Source: an uncultured Eubacteriales bacterium (GTDB lineage: Bacteria > Bacillota > Clostridia > Lachnospirales > Lachnospiraceae). Taken from it: a stretch of DNA of 13,243 bases. Under the pieces are notes generated by a model. It ran no database searches. It was not told the origin of the DNA and worked only from the letters and a program-made list of their open reading frames with translations. The stretch spans positions 1 to 13,243 of the forward strand of contig CACZSO010000186.1 in NCBI GenBank assembly GCA_902783795.1. The letters are read 5' to 3'. This document shows, one piece after another, positions 7,558 through 13,243 of this stretch (position 1 is the stretch's first letter; each line of letters starts with the position of its first letter). A program made the translations under genes and the position numbers.

Positions 7558-7600
7558 AAGCTTAAGACAAAAATGTGATATGGTCTGATAAATCAGGTTC

Positions 7601-7629
7601 TGGTCATTTTGCTCTTTGATAAGTATACT
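7601..7629 (+). promoter_or_regulatory. Promoter of the deacetylase gene
   Basis: TGGTCA (7601-7606) and TATACT (7624-7629) are separated by 17 nt, giving a 5' leader of about 65 nt to ATG 7700. The -35 box is imperfect (4 of 6), consistent with dependence on an activator. GCTCTTT (7611-7617) in the spacer recurs upstream of the binding-protein gene at 8758-8764. Confidence 0.5.
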
Positions 7630-7699
7630 CAATTTCAAAGGCAGAAATGTCGCTGCATGAAGAAATGTAAAAAATGACTTTATGGAAAGGAGAAAAAGT

Positions 7700-8596
7700 A
7701 TGAAACTTATTATACGGGCAGACGATGTGGGATACACACCGGTCCATAATCTGGGCACCTTTGAGACGATCGAGCACGGAGTCGTCACCTCGGCCGATAT
7801 CATGCTGGATTGTCCGGGGACAGTGGATGCGCTGGAAAAACTGACAAAATATCCCTGGATCAGCACCGGATGGCATGCTCATTTCTGGGGAGCGCCGGTA
7901 TTGGATCCGAAAGATGTTCCTACCCTGTACGATCCTGAGAGAAAAGGTTTCCGCAAAAACCTGACACGGCTGGAGGATGTGGATTTTGATGAAGCACTGG
8001 CTGAATGCCGGGCAGAATTGGACCGTTGTGTAGCCATTCTCGGGAAAGCTCCGGATGTAGGCGGCGGAATGGGAGGAGGAAATACCCCCATGAGCAGAGC
8101 CATGCAGCAGGTGATCGCGGAATACGGCATGGCCACGAATTATATGGAACCTCCGGAATTCATCCGGAAATATATTAAGGATCCCAGCCAGATCCCGGTC
8201 CGTGACCCCAAATATCCCAAGATCGTTTCCGGCAGTGTGGCAGCATTTGACGATCTGGAAACAGATTCCATCAAAGGGATCACGAAATACGACCCCATTG
8301 CCTATTATCTGGAAGATAAGGGCGGCTTGCTGAGCATGGAGGAAGATGCGATCGTGATGAACGCGTGGCATCCAGGTTATGTGGATTATTTCGTCTATCA
8401 AGAAGGCGACTATGGCCCGAATGCCCTGAATTACATAGCCATCCGCACTGTGGATGTCCATGCACTGACTTCACCGGAAGTCCGAAACTGGATCAAAGAG
8501 CATAAGATCGAACTGGTGAACTTCCGCGATGCCCTTTACGGACGCAGGGAATACCAGAATCATCTGCGCTCTGTTGGCAGTGATCTTACGGTGTAA
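7700..8596 (+). CDS. YdjC/ChbG-fold carbohydrate deacetylase homologue
   Basis: The 298-residue product starts MKLIIRADDVGYTP, the signature N-terminus of the YdjC/ChbG/HpnK family, which removes acetyl groups from amino-sugar oligosaccharides using a divalent metal. Asp8/Asp9 and His59 in the GWHAHF block match two metal-site positions, and NAWHPGYVD (His224) matches the family's HPGxxD block. However, where family members carry a His-rich stretch of the SHHH type before the helix leading to EYG, this protein has VGGGMGGGNTP (120-130). The third metal ligand is therefore missing or comes from elsewhere. It is cytoplasmic, with no signal peptide. ATG 7700 was chosen over ATG 7682 because GGAAAGGAG (7684-7692) lies at ideal spacing before it and the domain starts there. 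It is the first gene divergent from the AraC regulator and probably acts on the imported sugar. Confidence 0.85.
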   Translation: MKLIIRADDVGYTPVHNLGTFETIEHGVVTSADIMLDCPGTVDALEKLTKYPWISTGWHAHFWGAPVLDPKDVPTLYDPERKGFRKNLTRLEDVDFDEALAECRAELDRCVAILGKAPDVGGGMGGGNTPMSRAMQQVIAEYGMATNYMEPPEFIRKYIKDPSQIPVRDPKYPKIVSGSVAAFDDLETDSIKGITKYDPIAYYLEDKGGLLSMEEDAIVMNAWHPGYVDYFVYQEGDYGPNALNYIAIRTVDVHALTSPEVRNWIKEHKIELVNFRDALYGRREYQNHLRSVGSDLTV

Positions 8597-8691
8597 CACC
8601 GGAAAGCAGGCGTGCATTTCAAAGAGATCCCGTTAAAAAGCAAAGACAGGACGAAAAAAAGCAGGATCTGACTGAAATAAAGGCTCAGATA

Positions 8692-8718
8692 GCCATAATC
8701 GGTGCTGATATCCAAAAT
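8692..8718 (+). promoter_or_regulatory. Candidate AraC-regulator operator, copy 2 (upstream of binding protein)
   Basis: This is the second copy of the 27-bp element (22/27 identical to 7531-7557), with TGATATCCAAAAT at 8706-8718. Here the core runs straight into GTGATA, so the AAAATGTGATA block (8714-8724) overlaps it. In copy 1 the same block is 12 nt further on (7570-7580). The element lies 161 nt before the binding-protein start. Confidence 0.6.
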
Positions 8719-8757
8719 GTGATAATCCGGGTTTTTTGCCACCGGGCGCCGGTTTTC

Positions 8758-8784
8758 GCTCTTTTATTTAGGATACGTTATGCT
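8758..8784 (+). promoter_or_regulatory. Probable promoter region of the ABC importer operon
   Basis: GCTCTTTTATTTAGGATACG (8758-8777) resembles the promoter spacer and -10 region of the deacetylase gene (GCTCTTTGATAAGTATACT). TATGCT (8779-8784) or GATACG (8772-8777) could be the -10 box; no good -35 is present, as expected for an activator-dependent promoter. A short palindrome, ACCGG-GCG-CCGGT (8741-8753), lies just upstream. The rest of 8597-8879 is AT-rich with no open frame and no clear terminator after the deacetylase, so read-through is also possible. Confidence 0.4.
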
Positions 8785-8879
8785 TAAACTAAAAGAAACT
8801 TAACGGACAGCTTTATTGCGACAGAATGTGCTGATCCGAAAAAAGTCGGCGAATAAGCCAGAAAAAAAGGAGAGAAGTT

Positions 8880-10592
8880 ATGAAAAAGAACAGCATTAAA
8901 AAAATGCTGAGCCTCGTTATAGCTTTAGCTATGATCCTCAGCATGCTGGCTGCCTGCGGAGGCGATCAGAAGCCCTCTCAGGGATCATCATCCGAACCGG
9001 CCCAGTCACAGAGCGCTGAGACACAGCCGTCCAAAAAGGATGACGACACCGGAAAAGACTCCACGGCAGCTCCTTCCAGCGAGGAAGCAGGAGAAGACTT
9101 CGGCCTTCCGATCTGTGAAGAAAAGACCACCATCTCTATCTGGGTGCCCATGAGCAGCAACGTGACCAATATTGTCGACAATATTGGCGACACGGCTTTC
9201 TTTAAGGCCCTGGAAGAGAGGACCAATGTCCATGTCGAATTCCAGCATCCCTCGGCTGGCGGCGAAGCTCAGGCTTTCAATCTGCTGATCAGCTCCGGCG
9301 AACTGCCTGACATGGTCATGTGCAGTGCCTCTTATCCCTATCCGGGAGGCTTTGACCAGGCAGTGGCAGACGGTTATTTCATGGATCTGACCGATCTGAT
9401 CCCCAAATACTGCCCCAATTACCTGAAGGCTGTGGAAAGTTATGCAGCTAAAACGACTTTTGAAAAGCAGTATCTGAATGCCATCAAGACAGAAGAAGGC
9501 CGATATGTCGGTATCGGCCAGGTCTTCATCGAGCCCCAGGGCGACTTTGCCGGTTATTATATGAGAAAAGACTGGCTGGATGATCTGGGACTGAAAGAGC
9601 CGGTCACTTATGAAGACTGGGAGAATGTTCTCACAAAGTTTAAAGAGGAAAAGGGAGCAACAGCTCCTCTGGCTTTAGCCAGCACCGGATATGACGGATT
9701 CAATGACCTCCCCGGTGGCTATGGCGTGAACTCCTCCTTCTACCAGATCGATAACAAGATCCATTACGGACCCATGGAAGACGGCTGGAAGGATTACATG
9801 ACCATGCTGAACCGCTGGTATCAGAAAGGTCTGATCGATCCGGACTTCATGTCAGGCAGCAATTTCCTTCCGGATACCGCGATGATCGTTACCGGTAAGA
9901 CCGGTGCGTTCTTCACCATGTACACCCTGATCGCTATGTATGAGAATGGCAATGAAGACCCCAATGCCTTATATGTACCTGTCACTGCACCGGTGCTTAA
10001 AGAAGGCGATAAGAACATGTTTGGTCTGCAGATGCTTCCCGGCTTCGGAGGTCTGGCTATCTCCCAGGATTCCAAGAATGCGGAAGTCTGCCTGAAGTGG
10101 CTGAACTACATGTACTCTCCCGAGGGCTCTCTGTTCGTCAACTATGGCGTGGAAGGCGATACCTTCGAATATGTGGATGGTGTGCCTCAGTATACTGAAA
10201 AAGTTACCAAAAATGAGAAGTATTCCTTCTCAGAAGCTATGTGCTATTACACCATGCCTTCAGGCTATCTGCCGAACCTTCAGGACTGGCGCCGTGAACT
10301 GGCGGCTGTTCCTGAAAAAGACTGTGCGAACTATGAGGTATTCCCGTCCAACAAGACTACCGAGCGCTCTCTGCCCTCTCTTACCGGCATCATGAATGCA
10401 GAAGAGAGCACAGAGTATGCAAAGCTCTTTGCGGATGTGGACACGATCATGTCAGAAGCCACGGTCGGCTTCATCACCGGAACCAAACCCCTGGATGAAT
10501 GGGACTCTTATGTAGAGAAACTGAAATCTGCAGGCATCGAGCGCCTGATAGAGATCGGACAGGGCGCCTGGGACAGATTTATGAACAAATAA
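8880..10592 (+). CDS. ABC sugar transporter, extracellular solute-binding lipoprotein (LplA/YtcQ-like)
   Basis: The 570-residue protein begins with a classic lipoprotein signal: KK-rich start, hydrophobic core, and the lipobox LAAC with Cys26 as the predicted lipidated residue. A Ser/Gln/Pro/Asp-rich flexible linker (about 27-75) spaces the binding domain from the membrane. The body (about 80-570), with FKALEERTNVHVEF, GELPDMVM and later KWLNYMYSPEG, is that of the large family-1 solute-binding proteins paired with LplB/LplC permeases, which bind oligosaccharides outside the cell. Length is normal for this group (500-570). The start is set by AAGGAGAG (8868-8875). It heads the importer cluster; a strong hairpin lies between it and the permeases, consistent with higher expression of the binding protein. 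The ligand is not predictable from sequence alone. Confidence 0.92.
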   Translation: MKKNSIKKMLSLVIALAMILSMLAACGGDQKPSQGSSSEPAQSQSAETQPSKKDDDTGKDSTAAPSSEEAGEDFGLPICEEKTTISIWVPMSSNVTNIVDNIGDTAFFKALEERTNVHVEFQHPSAGGEAQAFNLLISSGELPDMVMCSASYPYPGGFDQAVADGYFMDLTDLIPKYCPNYLKAVESYAAKTTFEKQYLNAIKTEEGRYVGIGQVFIEPQGDFAGYYMRKDWLDDLGLKEPVTYEDWENVLTKFKEEKGATAPLALASTGYDGFNDLPGGYGVNSSFYQIDNKIHYGPMEDGWKDYMTMLNRWYQKGLIDPDFMSGSNFLPDTAMIVTGKTGAFFTMYTLIAMYENGNEDPNALYVPVTAPVLKEGDKNMFGLQMLPGFGGLAISQDSKNAEVCLKWLNYMYSPEGSLFVNYGVEGDTFEYVDGVPQYTEKVTKNEKYSFSEAMCYYTMPSGYLPNLQDWRRELAAVPEKDCANYEVFPSNKTTERSLPSLTGIMNAEESTEYAKLFADVDTIMSEATVGFITGTKPLDEWDSYVEKLKSAGIERLIEIGQGAWDRFMNK

Positions 10593-10612
10593 ACTCTGTT
10601 TTTTCTAAAAAT

Positions 10613-10646
10613 ATGTGGCGGTCTCTTTAAAAGGAGGCCGCCACAT
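10613..10646 (+). terminator. Intercistronic hairpin after the binding-protein gene (attenuator or mRNA stabiliser)
   Basis: A 13-bp stem with one G-U pair joins ATGTGGCGGTCTC (10613-10625) and GAGGCCGCCACAT (10634-10646), with an 8-nt loop. It starts 20 nt after the stop and ends 29 nt before the permease ATG. No U-run follows on the + strand, so it is more likely a 3'-end stabiliser or partial attenuator than a full terminator. Confidence 0.65.
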
Positions 10647-10675
10647 GCTCACAAATGATGTAAAGGCGGTTTCTG

Positions 10676-11617
10676 ATGAGTAAACAAAAAACAGTAAAAG
10701 AAAAGATCTATACCAAAAAAGCCATCAGAAGAGACTTTAAGGCTAACTGGGCGCTGTATCTCATGGTAGTGCCGTTTATGGTCCTGACGATCCTGTTTGC
10801 TTACCTCCCCATGGGCGGTATCCTGATGGCTTTTGAAAACTTTAAACCAAAGCTGGGTATCTGGAAAAGCCCTTGGGTCCATTTGAAGAATTTCCAGGAC
10901 TTTTTCGGTTCCATCTTTGCCTGGCGTGTTATCAGGAATACACTGATCATCAGTTTTCTGCAGCTTCTGATCTGTTTCCCGGCAGCCATTATCTTTGCTC
11001 TGCTGATCAACGAACTGAAGGATAATCTGTTTAAAAAGAGTGTACAGATGGTCACCTACATGCCCCATTTCATTTCTATGGTAGTCATCGCGGGCATCAT
11101 AGTAGACTTCACCAAATCCACCGGTGTCATCTCGATGATCGTGGGATGGTTTACGGGAACGACAGAAAACCTCTTGTCAAAACCAGCTGCCTGGCGTCCC
11201 ATATACATTCTGTCAGACTTGTGGCAGAGTCTGGGCTTCTCCAGTATCATTTATGTGGCCGCGCTTTCCGGCATCGATGACAGTCTTTATGAAGCAGCAG
11301 AACTGGACGGAGCCAACCGTTGGCAGCAGACACTGCACGTTACGCTTCCCGGTATAGCCAATACGATCATCATCATGCTGATCCTGAGGATCGGTTCCCT
11401 GATGTCTGTAGGGCAGGAGAAGACGATCCTGCTGTATAATGATCTGATCCTGGAAAAAGCGGATATCATCTCCAGCTTTGTTTACCGGAAAGGTCTTCAG
11501 GAATTCAACTACGGTTATTCCACGGCGGTATCCTTCTTTAACTCCGTGATCAATACCATCCTGATCATTACTGCCAATGCATTGAGCCGGAAGTATTCCG
11601 AGACCAGTCTTTTCTAA
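10676..11617 (+). CDS. ABC sugar transporter permease 1 (LplB/YteP-like)
   Basis: The 313-residue inner permease has a basic N-terminus (about 1-22), six predicted membrane segments (beginning WALYLMVVPFMVLTILFAYL at 25-44) and the binding-protein-dependent transport domain at about 85-300. The EAA loop that docks the ATPase is EAAELDGANRWQQTLHVTLP (206-225), an excellent match to the consensus EAAxxDGAxxxxxFxxIxLP. The N-terminal block AYLPMGGILMAFENFKP is characteristic of the LplB group for complex oligosaccharides. ATG 10676 follows a moderate ribosome binding site (AAAGGCGG, 10662-10669). It pairs with the next gene, 15 nt downstream. No ATP-binding subunit is encoded in the window; in this transporter group a shared MsmX-like ATPase usually supplies energy. 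Confidence 0.93.
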   Translation: MSKQKTVKEKIYTKKAIRRDFKANWALYLMVVPFMVLTILFAYLPMGGILMAFENFKPKLGIWKSPWVHLKNFQDFFGSIFAWRVIRNTLIISFLQLLICFPAAIIFALLINELKDNLFKKSVQMVTYMPHFISMVVIAGIIVDFTKSTGVISMIVGWFTGTTENLLSKPAAWRPIYILSDLWQSLGFSSIIYVAALSGIDDSLYEAAELDGANRWQQTLHVTLPGIANTIIIMLILRIGSLMSVGQEKTILLYNDLILEKADIISSFVYRKGLQEFNYGYSTAVSFFNSVINTILIITANALSRKYSETSLF

Positions 11618-11632
11618 GGGAGGAGGAATATA

Positions 11633-12532
11633 ATGGTTAGAAAATTTTCCCGAAAATCTCTTCCTGAGAAGATCATCTACATCCTGATCTATCTGTTTAT
11701 GATCTTCCTGTGTGTAGTCTGTATAGCACCGATCCTTCACGTATTTTTTGCGTCTATCTCAGATCCTAAATACGTTATGTCCCAGTCAGGCATCATCCTC
11801 TGGCCGCAGGATCTCACCCTGGAAGGCTATAAGATCATCTTCCGGACCAGGTCCATTACACACAGCTATCTGAATACCTTGATCTACGTGGGAGCGTCTA
11901 CAGCCATAGGCTTCCTGGTGACGGTCATGGCAGCCTATCCCTTAAGCCGCAAGAGCGTGCTCTGGAGAAATGTCATCATGATGATCATTTCCTTCACCAT
12001 GCTGTTCAACGGCGGTATGATCACCTTCTATATGGTCATTAAAAACCTGGGCATGTACAACACCAGATGGGCGATCATCCTTCCCGGCTGCGCCAGCGCA
12101 TTCAACCTGATCCTGGTCAGGACATCCATGATGTCTGTGCCTCAGTCTCTGGAAGAGTCCGCAAAACTGGATGGCGCCGGTCCTATGACGATCCTGTTCA
12201 GGATCTACCTGCCGTTAGTCAAACCCACACTGGCTACGATCATCCTGTACATGGTCATAGGTGCGTGGAACTCCTGGTTCAATGCATCCATCTTCCTGAC
12301 AGACAGGGCTAAATACCCGCTGCAGCTGGTGCTTCAGGAGATCCTGATGAAGAATGACGTGAACTCGCTGATGAGCCAGTCCTCCGGTGAACTGGCAGGC
12401 CTGGCAGATCTGTACAAACAGATCGTCAAATACTGCTGTATCATGGTAAGTACCATTCCGGTACTGGTATTCTATCCTTTTGTTATGAAATATTTCAAAT
12501 CCGGCATTATGCTGGGTTCTATCAAAGGCTGA
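11633..12532 (+). CDS. ABC sugar transporter permease 2 (LplC/YtcP-like)
   Basis: The 299-residue permease has six predicted membrane segments (first about 15-40) and a transport domain at about 80-285. The EAA loop is EESAKLDGAGPMTILFRIYL (174-193), followed by PLVKPTLATI. The block IYLFMIFLCVVCIAPILHVFFASISDP and the C-terminal GIMLGSIKG are hallmarks of the LplC/YtcP group. GGGAGGAGG (about 11619-11627) immediately precedes ATG 11633, and the gap to permease 1 is 15 nt, so the two are co-translated and form the heterodimeric channel. An intrinsic terminator follows 13 nt after the stop. Confidence 0.93.
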   Translation: MVRKFSRKSLPEKIIYILIYLFMIFLCVVCIAPILHVFFASISDPKYVMSQSGIILWPQDLTLEGYKIIFRTRSITHSYLNTLIYVGASTAIGFLVTVMAAYPLSRKSVLWRNVIMMIISFTMLFNGGMITFYMVIKNLGMYNTRWAIILPGCASAFNLILVRTSMMSVPQSLEESAKLDGAGPMTILFRIYLPLVKPTLATIILYMVIGAWNSWFNASIFLTDRAKYPLQLVLQEILMKNDVNSLMSQSSGELAGLADLYKQIVKYCCIMVSTIPVLVFYPFVMKYFKSGIMLGSIKG

Positions 12533-12545
12533 TATTATATTTTAT

Positions 12546-12583
12546 AACAGAGGATAAGGCACTGTCTTGTCCTCTGTTTTTTT
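12546..12583 (+). terminator. Intrinsic terminator after the importer genes
   Basis: A 13-bp stem (one G-U pair) joins AACAGAGGATAAG (12546-12558) and CTTGTCCTCTGTT (12566-12578), with a 7-nt loop, followed by seven T (12577-12583). This is a textbook rho-independent terminator. It lies only 30 nt before the next start codon. Confidence 0.85.
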
Positions 12584-12613
12584 GAAAATATTCTGACAAT
12601 GTGAGGAGGTAAA

Positions 12614-13243
12614 ATGAAAGAACCTTTAAAAGAAGTACGGGTCGCATTTATTGGCTGCGGCGTCATCTCTCATATGCATATGATGAGCTATTCAAAGATG
12701 CCGAATGTAAAAGTCGTGGCAGCCTGTGACATCGACAAACCAAGACTGGATGAATGGTGTACCCGGTACAACGTACCCGAGGATTGCCGGTATACGGATT
12801 ACCGGGAGATGCTGAAGCGGGACGATATCGATTCCGTGGATATCTGTGTCCATAACAACCTGCATCTTCCCATGGCCCTGGCGGTGTTAAGAAGCGGCCG
12901 TCACTGCTTCTGCGAAAAACCCATGGCCGCCAGCTATACCGATGCGAAGCGCATGTATGATGTATGGCAGGAGCTGAAGAAAGAGACCGGAGTAGAACTG
13001 GCCGTTCAGATCAATACGGTCTTTTCTTCCCAGACCCGCACTGCAAAACGTATGGTGGAAAACGGAGACCTGGGCCATGTGTATTATGTCCGCTGCCTGG
13101 GCCACCGCCGCCGCAACCGTCCCGGCCTGGACAGTGACCTGTCCGTGAATTTCTATAATAAGGAACTGGCCGGCCACGGCGCCGTGTTCGACATGGGTGT
13201 CTACCACATCGGCCAGATGCTGTATATCCTGGGCCTGCCCAAA
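12614..13243 (+). CDS. Gfo/Idh/MocA-family NAD(P)-dependent oxidoreductase, N-terminal part (3' truncated by window edge)
   Basis: The frame is open from ATG 12614 to the window edge, giving 210 residues without a stop. It starts with a Rossmann fold: VRVAFIGCGVISHMHM (8-23) carries the dinucleotide-binding glycines, and ACDID (37-41) ends the second strand. EKPMA (101-105) is the family signature whose Lys is the usual catalytic residue. GHGAVFDMGVYHIGQM (188-203) matches the C-terminal-domain motif with Asp194 and His198, which in relatives help bind the sugar. Members oxidise or epimerise cyclic polyols, sugars and sugar derivatives. A perfect AGGAGG (12604-12609) sets the start. It follows the importer on the same strand but after a terminator, so its expression probably relies on read-through. 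The typical length is 330-400 residues, so about half is missing. The exact substrate is unknown. Confidence 0.92.
   Translation, partial: MKEPLKEVRVAFIGCGVISHMHMMSYSKMPNVKVVAACDIDKPRLDEWCTRYNVPEDCRYTDYREMLKRDDIDSVDICVHNNLHLPMALAVLRSGRHCFCEKPMAASYTDAKRMYDVWQELKKETGVELAVQINTVFSSQTRTAKRMVENGDLGHVYYVRCLGHRRRNRPGLDSDLSVNFYNKELAGHGAVFDMGVYHIGQMLYILGLPK

Noticed and set aside
7682..7699. Alternative start of the deacetylase at ATG 7682
   Set aside because: The six extra codons encode the Shine-Dalgarno stretch itself (GGAAAGGAG), and the family's conserved N-terminus begins exactly at ATG 7700.
7604..8461. Long - strand open frame (285 aa) antisense to the deacetylase gene
   Set aside because: It lies opposite a well-supported gene, is rich in Cys, His, Ile and Phe as expected of a reverse shadow, shows no domain and has no ribosome binding site.
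8590..8603. Small inverted repeat CGGTG/CACCG overlapping the deacetylase stop
   Set aside because: It is a five-base stem without a T-run, too weak to call a terminator.
8741..8753. Palindrome ACCGG-GCG-CCGGT as a terminator of the deacetylase or as an operator
   Set aside because: The stem is only 5 bp and the T-run is interrupted; it has no counterpart in the other shared promoter, so neither role is supported beyond a mention.

Overview
The window reads as a chromosomal segment of a low-to-mid GC Gram-positive anaerobe of the Clostridia, most likely a gut Lachnospiraceae-like organism. The grounds are the strong AGGAGG-type ribosome binding sites, a lipobox-type solute-binding lipoprotein, LplB/LplC-type sugar permeases without a dedicated ATPase, an AraC regulator anchored by two membrane segments, LuxS, and a short double-hairpin repeat of a type I associate with gut Clostridia genomes. 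This placement is inference from gene content; there is no rRNA or other phylogenetic marker. No tRNA, rRNA, CRISPR array, transposase or phage gene was seen.

Left part (1-3383, all + strand): the 3' end of an M42-family metallopeptidase, a YczE-like membrane protein, a 47-bp double-hairpin repeat, luxS (S-ribosylhomocysteine lyase, AI-2 synthesis), a class-I glutamine-amidotransferase-like hydrolase of the PuuD/peptidase C26 type, and a SxxK serine hydrolase (beta-lactamase/family VIII esterase fold). The run ends at a 12-bp hairpin that can serve as a bidirectional terminator.

Middle part (3410-7462, - strand): a type-B carboxylesterase and, upstream of it, a 757-aa transmembrane AraC-family regulator (two membrane segments, extracellular sensor, C-terminal double helix-turn-helix). 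A 14-bp hairpin separates the two. The regulator's best promoter places its -10 box only 6 nt before the start codon, which suggests a leaderless mRNA.

Right part (7700-13243, + strand), divergent from the regulator: a YdjC/ChbG-fold deacetylase homologue, then a sugar ABC importer (binding lipoprotein, two permeases), an intrinsic terminator, and the 5' part of a Gfo/Idh/MocA dehydrogenase. The upstream regions of the deacetylase and of the binding protein share a 27-bp element (22/27 identical, ungapped), the best candidate for the operator of the AraC regulator. The working model is that the regulator senses an extracellular glycan fragment, switches on both promoters, the importer brings in the oligosaccharide (energised by a shared MsmX-type ATPase encoded elsewhere), and the deacetylase-like protein and dehydrogenase process it. 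The substrate cannot be read from the sequence. The most unusual protein feature is that the deacetylase homologue has a glycine-rich stretch where family members carry a His-rich metal-binding motif.
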